Of a stretch of 64,000 nucleotides of DNA, positions 18,547 to 31,800 are shown in pieces. The position numbers and the translations under genes are program-made. The notes beneath the pieces are model-generated. The model saw only the letters and a list, made by a program, of their open reading frames with translations. It did not search any database and was not told the DNA's origin. Every line of letters begins with the position of its first letter. Positions within the stretch are counted from its first letter, which is position 1. Location of the stretch: contig CAJZBQ010000045.1 of the NCBI GenBank assembly GCA_914767885.1, positions 1 through 64,000 on the forward strand. The letters run 5' to 3'. Source of the stretch: Blepharisma stoltei (Eukaryota > Ciliophora > Heterotrichea > Heterotrichida > Blepharismidae).

Positions 18547-21500
18547 CTATACACAAGATTGATCACTGCTTTTCATATCTTCTTTTTGTATTGGTTCTAC
18601 GTATTGATATTTAACTGATTTATCGATTCCAGCTTCAGAAGGTGTTCTCCTAGACAATTGGAATCTGAACAACCTGAGGATGTCTTGGCCTTTCGGGCGA
18701 ATTAAAAGTGAAGGTAAATATTTTTTCTGAAACCATATTCCAGCTGCTAAAGAGAAAACTCATCCAACCCCTAAAAGACATTCCGCAAGAATTAAATTCA
18801 GCTGAGAGATTTCACGGCAAGTTCAAAATCAGAGGCAATCAGTCAAGCAAATAGAGTATCACATTGATGCTCGATGATAATTATAGGGCCGCTTTATAAA
18901 CCATGAAGCAAGCGTAAATAATAAGATTATGGTAAAGCAACATGCATTAACATTAACATTAGATTAATAACGCTTAAAGTCCCTTACGAAGTTGCCGTTC
19001 CCAGAGCTATCGCTCACCTTTCGGCGCATCGGGCCCACTGCCTCTGGGTCGACCAGCTTTGTTGCTCCAGGGTGCGTCTAGGAAAAACGCTACCGGCTTC
19101 GACAGCTCATGAGTGAGCTATTTGCTTGAGTACATGGGTTGCCTTTCCGAAAATCCATAAAAAATAGATTTTCTGGTCAGCTGTCGGCAAAAAGGAAAAG
19201 CACGGGCCTGGGACGTAACGCCCAGTTTCACGCTAGTGAGTTGCCCGATTGGTCCTAACGCACTTGGCTGAGCTTCCCCTTTCCAATTTCCGTGTCTCCC
19301 TTCCCCATGAGGAAAAACCACCTCTGAAAGTAGACTTGGGCTAGGCTCTGAACACAACCAGAATTGCTTACCTAGCATTGCTGTCCATTTCTGAAATGTA
19401 AACCTTCAGATATAATTAAAATATGAGTCGAGTATGCATGGCCCGGAGGCCATGCCCGGACGAAGACGCCATATTTTAATTATGGTACAGCAACATGCAT
19501 TATAGCTTATTTGAGACGCAGGAAATAGAATGACCCTTAATACAATCAAGAGAATCTGCCAAAAACTCTTCATGACTGAGTGAAATGGCTGCTCTCTGAT
19601 ATGAAACACTAGATCTTCAGTTTCATCTTGCCACATAGGCCGAGAGTATAAACTAGCTGGTAAATAGGATAGAAGAACTATGGAAGAGATGATCACGTAT
19701 TTCATATGCATCCCTTGCCAGCAAAATACAGTGCAGTCTTGATCATGATAGCTGTCCTTGAACTCATTCCCAATACTATTCGTGCACTGGAAAGTAATAA
19801 GCAAAAAATTGACGATTGGTATAAACAAAAGGTCTCCAATAATCGGCAAACAATATTTTCCAAGCTCGTCCATTGCAGTAAGTAATGAAATCTTTCACTT
19901 CTCTCCAATATGAAAAACTCTCTGAATAAGTAAAATGATTCAAAAGGCTGCGATGATATCAATTAGCTTTATTTGATCTCATATAGATCAATCACTATCC
20001 TTGGTCGGGCCCATGATATCAAGCATGGCAAACTTAGTGAATTTAGAAAACTCAGACATAAATCCAGTGAAATCTGGCCCTATTGCCATATACTGCAGGC
20101 TTTCTATTATCATTTCAATATAAATTCATATGTCAATAAGAGTCTCTTCTTGAGCTTTTTCAAGCATAGGGAATTTTCTTGTAAATATGGAACCAGAATA
20201 CTTTACTGCCAAAAAGACTCCCATTAGTAGAGGAATTGCTCCGATCCCTGTCAATAGCAAATATCCATATAAAAATGACTTGCTTTGATTCGATCTAAAT
20301 GGACACTCGTGATCTTCCCCAATAATAGCATTAGGCAGAACTCCTTCATTTTCGTAGAACCATGAAATAGAATGAACTTGCTCATAAAATTTCGCACCAT
20401 CAGGATTGTAGATCCCACATAGTCTCATTGTTCATGTAGAATTTACTTGCACTAGGTTGTAAATACCAAATCTTATTGTTGATCTGTCATTTCCATACTT
20501 ATTGATCTGAATTTTCCCGGTACATCCTGTAAATTTTATTCATCGTATTGCCTTTGCAATTGTAGTGCTGTTTAAATTGATTCCTTGCGAAATTAAGGAA
20601 CCCAAAGCACGAGCTCCTAAATAAGTTGCATCGTAATATAAGCACATTATATCAGGCGCAAGCCCATAGGTGCTCATGAAATCTTTTTTAAGCTTTTCTC
20701 CAATAGAGCCGTAATAAGTTAGGACCCCAAAATACAGCAGCCCATCCATCAATTCTTTACGCTTTTTATATGCCTCATGTCCAATCTCAGCTTTGTTCAG
20801 ATTGGCAACGTCAATTACTAAATCTCCAATAAATAAATATAAGTCTCCTTTTCTAACTCCTGCATCATAGAAAGTTTCAATCACACTAAGCACATCAGGG
20901 GAAGTGACTTCCATTACAAGGTATCTTGACTTCAAATATATGATTTCTTCAATAAATGATGTATCAGTCCCATTATATCCACTAGGAACTAGTCTATTTT
21001 CGTTTAATATTTCAATGCGGTATTGCGCACACTGCTTTTCGAACTGTGTTTTAAAATCAGTACCTCAAGTAGAGTTTGTGCATAAAAGAGAGACTTTTTT
21101 AATTCCGAATGAGTTGAGTATTATAGCAGCAATTAGTCCAGTGATTATATTTGAATATGAAACTCGAGCATACTGAGGATAATAAGCAGAATCACTTAAG
21201 GATGCTGTTGTCTGAATTCCTAAAACAGGGATTGATAACTCCCCCCCCCCCCTCCGTGAGCGAACAAAACCATTAGAAAAATCGCCATTTTTTTGACCAA
21301 AAACCCACCCTCCGTGAGTGAACAAAAATTTTTTTAATACAAAAAATTTTAATGGAAAAAAATTTTGATATATAAGTGATAATTAGTATAATGAAATCTA
21401 GAGCTAATTCTGTTTAATTTTAAACAAATTGCGTTTTAAAACATAAATTTTGCAAATTAAATTAATATTATTGCTTCCCAATTTTTGCAAATTAGGATTT

Positions 21501-23178
21501 TTTTAAATTTCGAAAAAAATATTTTTTATAAAATTTATATATAAATTTTTTTTTTAAAAAAAAAAATTAACCCCCCTCCGTGAGTGAACAAAATTTTTTT
21601 GTTCGCTCACGGAGGGGGGGGGGAGTAAGTTAAAACTGCGGAAAATTTGGATTGTGCCTTGAGCTATTACAGTCTCTAAGCCAGATAAATGAAAATAGCC
21701 AATATCTTTTAAGTGTGCTTTGAGACAGTCATAGCAATATAGCGCTTTCCCGAGGATGGCGCGGAATGGCGCCATCCTCGGGAAAGTCAACTAAGCATCC
21801 ACACGGGAACTGGGAGTTCCACGTGTGGATGCCATTTTTGACATGTGGGATCCAAACTTCCACATGTCAAAATGGCATCCCCACGTGGAACTCCCAGTTC
21901 CCGTGTGGATGCCTTCCTGGCTTTCCCGAGGATGGCGCCATTCCGCGCCATCCTCGGGAAAGCGCTATAGTCATATTCGAAGATAGATGCACCACAATCT
22001 GATATATTAAAAATTGAGAGCTCAAAGTTAGCCAATATATCAGACTTATCATTGATATCATATGCAGCATACATAGCTCCAGTTAATGCTAATGCATTTT
22101 CTACATAATACGTTCCATCTGGATTTGATGCTCCTCCATAAGCACTAATAGAAATATTTATTTTTTCATTATCAGGAGCAGTGATTGAATTTCCTGGAAA
22201 AATAAAAGGCGAGCTAACTTCTATGATATTTCCGTTAATAGACCCGCAAAGAACATTACTATGTTTTTGGATATTATACAGATATGATGTAGAGTTTATT
22301 TCGGCAGCAGTCTTCATGTAATCATTGAGTATATAAGATGAAAAAGATCCATGAATTTGGCTGCTACTCATGAAAAATACCAAATAAAGTGAAAATGAGT
22401 CTACGAGATACTCGAGATAATCTTCTTCACTTTTAGGGATGTATTCATCATCTGCAATCAAAATTGATCCTTCTAAATATGCTGCTCATACACTATGGTG
22501 GAGAAAAATAAATGCGTAATCTGCTTTATTCATGTCTGTTTCAACAATTGCTTTTTGAATCAGCACTGCTGTTTCTTGATTTGTAGCGATGACGATGACC
22601 TTGGTCCCAAGAGGCTTGATTTGATGTGCGAAAATAAGACGAATCGCCTCATAAGAAATTAATGATGGGACAATCGATTGTAAGGCAATCTCAATTTCAT
22701 CATTTACCCGAAAATCCATACTTTGGAATTCCTGACCTAAAATGACCACCACTTTCTGTCATCCATGCGAGTCAATAAATGATAAAGCTGTGTCTCTTAA
22801 AGAAATGTAAGAAGACTCAGAATAATAAACAAAATCATGGGTGGTGTTTGGGCTGTAGCCATACACGAGATTAACAAATTCATATGACCTCGCATAATCG
22901 CTAATAATAGACGTCACGCTAAGTGAAAAAGTGCCATCAAAAGAGAAAGAAAAGTCAAGCTCTGATATCAAGATTTCAATGTCAAGAGGGCTATTAACTT
23001 CATATAAAACATAATATACGCCTGAATTTTTGCATTTCATAGAGTTGATTTTGGGGCAATTATAGCTTCTTGAGAATGATTCTACTACTGAGTTTGGAGT
23101 GAATTTACTGTACAGTATAGGAATAGTAATATATTGGCTTGCCACAAAATAGAATAAGGCAGAAATGAGAAATTTCAT
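18547..23178 (-). CDS. receptor paralogue B: dual Venus-flytrap ectodomain plus multi-pass membrane domain
   Basis: From ATG 23178 (signal peptide MKFLISALFYFVASQY) to TAG 18547. Removing a SINE1, an F2 MITE and a palindromic IES leaves 1152 residues; the arithmetic is exactly in phase. Residues of about 1-280 and 350-700 look like two type-I periplasmic-binding modules. The second has the ANF-receptor-like AAYDIN, NISDCGASIFEYDY and YYPQYARVSY. Then follow YDATYLGA, CTGKIQINKYG and about eight membrane segments, with the cysteine-rich loop DSYHDQDCTVFCW between two of them. The cytosolic tail contains RPKGQDILRLFRFQLSRR. More than ten in-frame TGA codons encode conserved Trp. The overall build resembles class C GPCRs, but the membrane domain is not a recognised 7TM family, so receptor function is inference. 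Confidence 0.85.
18949..19479 (-). mobile_element. SINE1 copy 2
   Basis: Inserted on the minus strand within a 22-bp near-perfect duplication (18927-18948 and 19480-19501, one mismatch; core AGCAACATGCATT). The head hairpin (CATATTTTAATTAT plus GGCCCGGAGGCC region) lies at 19407-19480. The tail, read on the plus strand, is AACATTAACATTAGATTAAT. Removal restores the membrane-segment sequence of receptor B. Confidence 0.88.
21239..21625. mobile_element. F2 MITE in receptor B
   Basis: C-rich termini (CTCCCCCCCCCCCCTCCGTG and inverted) lie between TAA duplications at 21236-21238 and 21626-21628. Each end repeats its terminus in inverted form inside (TGTTCGCTCACGGAGG), so the ends are small palindromes around an AT-rich core. 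Removal joins FRSFNL to SIPVLGIQT exactly. Confidence 0.9.
21740..21969. mobile_element. 230-bp compound palindromic IES in receptor B
   Basis: TATAGCGCTTTCCCGAGGAT at each end (inverted) forms the outer arms. Each arm is itself a hairpin (GATGGCG...CGCCATC). The inside is a second long palindrome (GCATCCACACGGGAACTGGG and inverted). TA-bounded removal rejoins IFEYDY to CYDCLKAH. The internal palindrome is related to that at 60104-60328. Confidence 0.92.
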
Positions 23179-23873
23179 GCAAAATTTATTTTTAAGACAA
23201 TAAAAAAATTTAAATGCTATTTTAAGTTAAAGCTAATTTCCACATTAGCATCTTCAGTGCCAAAAATTTGAAGAAGTTATTTCAATCTCCACAGGGACTT
23301 GCATGGCTATATTTTTTGAATACTTCCAGAATGCTTCGGTCATTGATACTAGTAGAGATAGATATAATAGTATTGATATATAACTCGAACAGAGACAAAA
23401 ACTGGTCAGCGAAGTTTAATTTCTCAAATTTTGGCTATAATGCAGCATGCTTGCAACTCTAAACTGACAGAAAAGCATACTGAATAGCACTTAGATATCG
23501 GTGGTAATTAAAATTCAGCCTAAACTGTAATAAAACGCTTAAAAAATTATACGAGCAAAAATTTTACATTACTAAATTAATAGCATTAAATTTGAATTTC
23601 AGAGATTTGAGAAATTATTATAAAACTTAATCAGCTTTATTAAATGGCTCAAGATGAATTCACTGAGCAGAGCAGGAATGCTGATAAATATTATGATGCA
23701 TTGCCAACGCAAATTCAGAATATTTTCATTGAAAATATATAATTCCATTTCTATAAGTAAATGTGCAAAAAAAAGGATTATTTTTTATATTTTCTGTGAA
23801 ATGCATAGCTTATAAAAGAAGAAAATTCTATAGGAAATATAAACAAAATTATAAAAATAATAGAATAGGGCAA
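23179..23873 (-). pseudogene. spacer with a decayed receptor 3'-end relic
   Basis: About 695 bp between receptors B and C. On the minus strand, broken pieces (VIYQYYYIYLY-like and a tail near 23230-23290) resemble the last membrane segment and tail of the array genes, with stops and shifts. The sequence near 23230 (TTCCACATTAGCATCT) recurs at 33969 next to another relic. No intact frame. Confidence 0.4.
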
Positions 23874-26800
23874 CTACTCTAAATAAGAATAATCGCTGCT
23901 TTTCAGATCTTCTTTTTGAACTCCTTCTACATATTTGTATTTTACTGAATTATCAATTCCAGCTTGAGATGGAGTTCTCCGGGATAATTGAAATTTAAAC
24001 AATTTGTGAATATCTTGGCCTTTTGGGCGAACTAAAAGTGATGGGAGATATTTCTTCTGGAGACAAATTCCAGCTACCACAGAGAATACTCAGCCAAACG
24101 CTAAAAGACACTGAGCAGCAGTTATATCTAGCTGAGAAAAGATTTGGCATATTCAAAGTCAGAGGCAGTCTGTCAAGCAAATCAAGTATCACATTGATGC
24201 ACGATGATAATTATAAGGCTTTTTAATAAATCATAAGCCTGCAAATAAGGATATTATTACAAAACAGCATATGTTGTAGCTTATTTCTGATGCCGGCAAT
24301 AAAATAATATGCAATTCAATCAAGAGAATCTGTCAAAAACTCTTTATAACTGAGTGAAATGGCTGCTCTCTAATATGAAATACTAAATCTTCAGTTTCAT
24401 CTTTTCACATAGGGCGAAAGTATAAGCTAGCTGGCAAATATAATAATAGAATGATAGAAGAACTGACCGCATATTTAAGATGCGTCTCTCGCCAACAAAA
24501 AACATTGCAGTCTTGATTATGATAGCTGTCCTTAAGCTCATCCCCAATGCTGTTTGTGCACTGGAAAGTCATAAGCAAAAAATTAACAAAAGGTATAAAT
24601 AAAAGGTCTCCAATGGTAGGCAGGCAGTATTTTTCTAGCTCATCTATTGCAGAAATTGATAAAATCTTACACTTCTCTCGAATATTGAAAATTCTTTGGA
24701 TTAGTAAAATTACCCATATCGCGGCTATTATATATATAAGCAATATCTGATCTCAAAAATCTTTTGTTGAGCCTCTGATATCAAAAATAGAAAACTTAAT
24801 AAATTCGGAGAAATCAGGCAACAGCCCAGTAAAATCTGGTCCGATTGCTATATACTGTAAGCCTTCTATTATCATCGAGATATAAATTCATGTATCGAGA
24901 AGGGTTTCTTCTTGTTCTGAGTCAAGCATAGGAAAATCTCTCATAAATATAAAATTAAAATACTTTATTGCTAAAAAGGTTCCAAAAATTAGTGGAAATG
25001 TTCCAATTCCAGCCAACAGCAAATAGCCATATAGAAACGATTTGCTTTCTCTCTGCTTGAATGGACAGTTAAAATCTGCCCCAACAATATCACTTGGCAA
25101 AATTCCATTATTTTCATAGAACCATGAAAAAGAATAAATAATTTGATATATAGCAACATTATAAGGGTCATAAATCCCACATAATCTCATTGTTCATGAA
25201 GAATTTACTTGGACTAAGTTATAAATGCCAAATACTATGGAGGATCTATCATTTCCATATTTATCGATTTGGACCTTCCCGGAACACCCTGTGAACTTGA
25301 TATTTCTTATTGTTTTTGAAATCATTGAACTATTTAGATTAATTCCTAATGAAATTAAGGTATCCAAAGCATTAGCTCCTAAATAAGTCGCGTCATAATA
25401 TAAGCACATTATGTCTGAAGCAGCTCCATAGGTTTGAAATAGCTTGGTCTTCAGTCTTTCTCCAACAGAGCCATAATAGGTAAGGACTTCGAAATATAAC
25501 AGTCCATTCATTAGTTCTTTTCGCTTTATATATACCTCTGTTCCAATTTCAGTCTCATTTAGATGTGAAAAATCAATTACTAAATCTGCAAGATATAAAT
25601 ATAGATCTCCTTTTCTAACTCCTACATCATAAAAAGCTTCAATTACACTGAGATAGTCAGGAGAGATAACTTCCATCACAAGATACCTTGACTTCACGTC
25701 TATGATTTCTTGGATAAATGATTTATCAATTCCGTTGTAGCCAAGAGGAACCAGCCTTTTTAGGTTTAGAATTTTCATGTTGAATTGTTTGCTCTGGCTT
25801 TCGAACTGCTCTTTGAAATCTGTGCCTCATGTAGCATTTGTGCATAAAAGTGAGACTTTTGTAATGCCTAAGGAGTATAGCATCCAAGCAATATATGACC
25901 CAGAAACTGTATTAGGATAGGAAACTCGTGCGTACTGAGGGTAATAGGTTAGATTACTCATAGAAGCTGCTGTTTGGATACCTAAAACAGGGGTTGATAA
26001 ATTTAAGCTTCGAAAAATTTCTATTGTACCTTGAGTTATTACAGTCTTCAAATCAGTCAGATGAAAATAGCCAATATTTTCTGACTGGGCTTTCAAACAG
26101 TCATAGCAATAGTCATACTCGAAGATAGATGCTCCACAATTTGAAATATTCAGGATCGAAAGCTCAAAATTCGATAGTATTTCATGTTTTTCATTAATAT
26201 CATATACAGCATATATAGCTCCCGTTAATGATAATGCATTTTCTACATAATAAGTGCCATCTGGATTTGACGCTCCTCCATAAGCACTAATAGGGATTTT
26301 TATTTTTGTATTATCTGGAGCAGTCATTGAATTTCCAGGAAAAATAAATGGCAAATTCACTTGCACGCTGTTTCCGTTCATATACCCACAAAGAACTTTT
26401 TTACTGTTTTTAATGTTGTACAGATAAGACTTACTCCCCCCCCCCCCTCCGTGAGCGAACAAAAAAATTTTGTTCACTCACGGAGGGGGGTTAATTTTTT
26501 TTTTAAAAAAATTTATATATAAATTTTATAAAAAATATATTTTTTCGAAATTTAAAAAAATCCTAATTTGCAAAAATTGGGAAGCAAATATTAATTTAAT
26601 TTGCAAAATTTATGTTTTTTTAAAAAACGCAATTTTTTTAAAATTAAACAGAATTAGCTCTAGATTTCATTATACTAATTATCACTTATATATCAAAATT
26701 TTTTTCCATTAAAATTTTTTGTATTAAAAAAATTTTTGTTCACTCACGGAGGGTGGGTTTTTGGTCAAAAAATGGCGATTTTTTCTAATGGTTTTGTTCG

Positions 26801-27717
26801 CTCACGAGGGGGGGGGGGGGGGAGTTAGAGTTTTTCTTTACAACATTATTCATATAATTATTGATTGCACAGCCTGAAAAAGCTCCTTGAATTTTGTTAA
26901 CATACATCAAAGATTTTATTAAAAGGGAAAAGCTATCTATAAGATATTCCAAATAGTTTTCTTCACTGCTAGCGACATAATTATCGTCTGAGATTAATAT
27001 TGATCCTTCTAAATATGCAGTCCAAACGCTATGGTTTATAAATATAAAAGCATAGTCAGCTTTATTCATTTCCGCCTCAACAATTGCTCTTTGCACTAGA
27101 ATTGTTGTGTTTTCATTTGTAGCAATAATAATGATTTTGACCCCAAGTGGTTTGATTTGTTTCGCAAAAATCAGGAGGATTGCGTCATAAGAAATTAAAT
27201 TCGGGACTATGCATTGTAAGGATATGTATATTTCATTATTTACTTGAAAATCCATACCTTGGAATTCCTGGCCTAAAAGAGCAACAGCTTTCTGTCATCC
27301 GCTGGACTTAATAAACGATAAGGCGGTGTCTCTGATAGAAATATAAGAAGGTTCAGAGTAGTGAACAAAATTTTGGCTTTTTTCTGGATTGTAACCATAC
27401 ACAAGATGAACGAATTCATATGATTTCGCATAATCGCTAATAAGAGATGCCATACTTAGCGAAAATGTACCATCAAAAGCAAAGGCAAAGTCTAAAGCCG
27501 CGATCAATGCTTCTATATCAGCATGACTATTTACTTCATATAAAACATAATATACACCTGATTCTGCAGTACATTTCTGAGAGCTGATTTCAAGGCAATT
27601 ATAATTTTTTGAAAATGCGTTTCTTATTAGTTCTGGGGTAAATTTACTATACAGGATTGGAACAGTAGTGTATTGGCTTGCCACTAAACAAAATAAAACA
27701 GACATCAGATAAGTCAT
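23874..27717 (-). CDS. receptor paralogue C
   Basis: ATG 27717 (MTYLMSVLFCLVASQY) to TAG 23874, 1149 residues once a single F2 MITE is removed. This is the least interrupted copy and the best template for the family. It keeps every block of B: first flytrap module with KAVALLGQEFQGMDF and KADYAFIFINHSVW; second with NISNCGASIFEYDY and YYPQYARVSYP; the linker CLYYDATYLGANALDTLISL; CPFKQRESKSF before the first membrane helix; QDCNVFCW in the extracellular loop; and KKPYNYHRASMW near the end. It is very close to D. The array genes are all on the same strand with long spacers, arguing for tandem duplication. Confidence 0.88.
26434..26824. mobile_element. F2 MITE in receptor C
   Basis: TTA at 26431-26433 and 26825-26827 flank a 391-bp element with CTCCCCCCCCCCCTCCGTGA at one end and a G-run at the other. 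Its AT-rich core matches the element in receptor B in inverted orientation. Removal joins VVKKNS to KSYLYNIKN. Confidence 0.92.
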
Positions 27718-28640
27718 ATAGCTATTAATTATTTAGCAGAAATAAAATAAACAATTAGGCAATTTTTTGATTAAAAATCTTATTTACTTGAAAAATTAGG
27801 ATTAATTTTTATGTTAATATATTGAATGCAATCAAATTGTAAACAGCATGATTATTTTCTCTTACATTGAGTGCTTTCTCTAAATTAGAAACGAAAATAT
27901 TGTGGCTTGCAAAAAATAAAGTTGCTATCTAAAGCCAATCGAGAGCAAAGCTGGCTAGACAGACCATGCATTAATTTTGCTTTGAATTTTACTAACTTGG
28001 CTTTTGTTGATTGCTGTAATCGTAAATGACAATATAAAAAACTGGGCAGCATTCCTTAACAAATTATGGATAATTTTTAGTGCTTGGAGCTTGTTTTAAT
28101 TAGACTGGAAAGAAAACATATTAAAGCATAACTTGCATTTAAGAGAATTGAGATTTTAAAAATGATAAACTGGCTTTGAGAATTAAATTTATAGAAAAGG
28201 AAGATAATATTCGCCTGAACAATTGCAAATAGCGCAAACTCAAATATTTTTTGTTAAAAATTTAAAATAAAGGACTAACCAGAACAGAATGCACATTTAT
28301 AATCGAGTAATAGCTACTATTCATAGCGGCGATCCTGCTTTTATATCTATGTTTTCATATTTACTGACTTACCAACTCCAGCTTGACAGATTGAGAGGGA
28401 TTTCTTCTAGTTAATTGAAATCTGAATAGCTCGTGAATGTCTTGGCTTGTGGAAGACTAAAAGGGACAAAAAAAATTGTTTAAAGCCCAAATTTAGCTGC
28501 TAGTGAAAATAATTATCCAAACCCTTAAGAAAGCCAGAATAATATCCAGTTTAGCAAAGATTTGACAAATTCAAACCAGGGGTAGTCATTAGTTAAATTG
28601 AATACCATTGCGATTATTATATGATTTCTTCTAAATCTGC
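27718..28640 (-). pseudogene. spacer with a decayed receptor C-terminal relic
   Basis: Around 28300-28640 the minus strand shows QDIHELFRFQLTRRNPSQ, the cytosolic tail motif of the array receptors, followed by a frameshift and stops. Remnants of the last membrane helices are recognisable between 28450 and 28640. 27718-28290 is AT-rich with no recognisable coding sequence. Confidence 0.55.
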
Positions 28641-28646
28641 ATACTA

Positions 28647-28826
28647 CTCCCCTCCGTGAGCGAGCAAAACATTGGAAAAAATCCTATTTTTTGCACAAAA
28701 ACCACCTTTTTAAACATTAAAATTAATAGAATTATCTTCATTATAGTAATGCCACATCATTTCCACAAAATTTTTAATTAAATATATTTTTAAGTGCTTT
28801 TTCTCGCTCACAGAAAGGTAGGGAAG
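28647..28826. mobile_element. decayed short F2 MITE between receptors
   Basis: CTCCCCTCCGTGAGCGAGCA at the left and CGCTCACAGAAAGGTAGGGA at the right, flanked by CTA/TTA. Only about 180 bp, with a shortened core. It lies in the relic region just 3' of receptor D. Confidence 0.65.
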
Positions 28827-28877
28827 TTAGAGAGATATATAATAAAAAAAATTAAAATTACAAAAATGATAAACAGA

Positions 28878-31800
28878 CTATTCTAAATAAGAGTGGTCGC
28901 TACTTTTCAGATCTTCTTTGTGAATTCCTTCCACATATTTATATTTCACCGATTTATCGATACCAGCTTGTGAGGGAGTTCTTCGGGATAATTCAAATCT
29001 AAATAACTTACGAATGTCTTGGCCTTTTGGACGAACTAGAAGAGATGGCAGATATTTTTTCTGAAATCAAATTCCAACTGCCACGAAAAATACTCATCCA
29101 CCTCCTAAAAGACACTGAGCAAGAATTATATTTAGCTGAGAAAAGAGATTGCAAATCCAAAGTCAGAGGCAATTAGTCAGGCAGATGGAATATCACATTG
29201 ACGCTCGGTGATAATTATAAGGCTTTTTAATAAACGAGCCAAATACAAATAAGGATATTATGACAAAGCAGCATATGTTATAGCTTAATTCTGATTCAGG
29301 TAAAAGAACAATGCGCAAAACAATTAGAAGCAACTGCCAAAAACTCTTTATAACTAACTTTTCATACAAAAACAAATCTTACTCCCCACGGAGGGGGGTT
29401 TAATTCTTTTTAAAAAAATTTATATATAAATTTTTATAGAAAAAAAAATTTTCAAAATTTTAAAAAATCCTAATTTGCAAAAATTGAAAAGCAAATATTA
29501 ATTTAATTATAAAAATTTATGTTTTTAAAACGCAATTTGTTTAAAATTAAACAGAATTAGCTCTAAATTTCATTATACTAATTATCACTTATATATCAAA
29601 ATTTTTTTTTCCATAAAAAATTTTTTCTATTAAAAAAATTTTTGTTCACTCAGGGGGTGGATCTTTGGGCAAAAAAATAGGGATTTTTCCAATGGTTTTT
29701 GTTCACTCACGGAGAGTGGAGTTAGATTTTTTTATAAAATTTAAGGATTTAAAGATTTAAAAAAAATCTATATACATAAATTTGCATAGAAAAACAATAT
29801 GATACCTATTTAAAAGAATGAAAACATTTCAGCTTTTATATAATAATAGGATAAATAACAGTCATAGTAGGATGAAAATTCTCTGCATAAAATTAAGCTT
29901 TGAATATTAAATTCGATATGGAGTGAGTGAAATGGCTGTTCTCTGAAATGAAACACGAGATCTTCAGTTTCGTCTTGCCACATAGGACGAAAGTACAAGC
30001 TAGTTGGCAAATATAGCAATAAAATGATAGAAGAAACGATCACATATTCTAGATGATTCCCTTGTCAGCAGAAAACAGAACAGTCTTGGTCATGATAGCT
30101 GTCCTTAAACTCATCCCCAATGCTGTGAGTACATTGAAAAGTCATAAGCAGAAAATTCACAATTGGTATAAATAAAAGGTCTCCAATAATTGGCAAACAA
30201 TATTTTCCTAGCTCATCCATTGCTGTAAGCAATAAAATCTTGCACTTCTCTTCAACATGTAAAAGTCTTTGGACAAGTAAAATAATTCAAAAAACAGCTA
30301 TAATATCCATAAGCTCGATCTGATCCCAAATATTTCAATGGCTTTCTTTTGTTGAGCCTCTGATATCAAGCATCGAAAACTTTCTCCCCTCTGAAATTTT
30401 GAGGGGGATTTTTAAAAATTTGTAATTTTTTTCAAAATTTAAAATATCCCAATTGATAAAGTAAAAATTAATTTAATTTGTAAAATTTATGTTTTAAAAT
30501 GCAAGGTGTTTTAAATTAAACAAAATTAGTTAGAGATTTCATTATACTAGCTATAGCTTATATATCAAAATATTTTTTTCATATAAAAATTTTGTTCGCT
30601 CAAAAAGAGTGGTTTTTACCTAAAAAATTAGGGATTAAACAATAGTTTTGCTCGTTCATGGAGGGAGTTAGTTAAATTAGAAAGTTCAAGTAAGAACCCA
30701 TTGAAGTCTGGCCCGATCGCTATATATTGCACACCTTCTATTATCATAGCAATATAAATTCATGTATCGATAAGTGTTTCTTCTTGCACTGAGTCAAGCA
30801 TAGGAAATTCTCTGGTAAATATATAATTAAAATACTTTATTCCCAAAAAGGCTCCTAAAAGAAGTGGAAGTGTCCCAATTCCAGCCAACAGCAAATAGCC
30901 ATCCAGAAATGGCTTGCTTTCGCTCGGCTTGAACGGGCATTCAAGATCTGCTCCAACAATATCGCTTGGTAGGACTCCTTTATTTTCATCGAACCACGAC
31001 ATAGAGTGAACAGTTTGATAAAAATTCACAGCATCCGGGTCATAAATGCCACACAGCCTCATTGTTCATGTAGAATTTATTTGAACTAAATTATAGATGC
31101 CAAATACTACGGTTGATCTGTCATTTGCATTTTTATCGATCTGGATTTTCCCAGTGCACCCTGTGAACTTGATATTTCTTATTGCTTTAGAAATCATTGT
31201 GCTGTTAAGATTGATTCCTAATGAAATTAAAGTATTGCCTAGGACGGCTTTCTGCTCATCCTGGGCTAGGATTTTTTAACAGACTCCGCGAGTTGACAAA
31301 TGGCGTGGAGCTTTGCAATTTTTTTGGTTCCATACTAACTCACTATTTACAAGTTATATATAGAAAATTCCTAGCCAAGGATGAACTAAAAGCTGTCCTG
31401 GACTATATCCAACCCATGAGCTCCTAGATAAGCAGCATCATAATATAAGCACATTATATCAGGAGCCATCCCATAGGTGCTCAGTAACTCAGTTTTCAGT
31501 CTTTCTCCAACGGAGCCATAATAAGTTAGGCTTCCAAAATATAACAGTCCATCCATTAGTTCTTTTCGCTTTAAAAATGCCTTATGTCCAACCTCAGTCT
31601 CATTTAGGTATCCAACATCAATAACTAAGTCTGCAAGAAATAAATACAGATCTCCTTTTCTGACTCCTGCGTCGTAAAAAGCTTCAATCACATACAGATC
31701 GTCAGGAGCGGTGACTTCCATTACGAGATACCTTGACTTCACGTCTATGATTTCTTGGATAAATGATTTATCAGTTCCGTTGTATCCATAAGGAACTAGC

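Noticed and set aside
19118-19378. Short open frames inside SINE copies (also near 17004, 55566 and 53695)
   Set aside because: They differ between copies, lack conserved starts and simply reflect the GC-richer SINE body.
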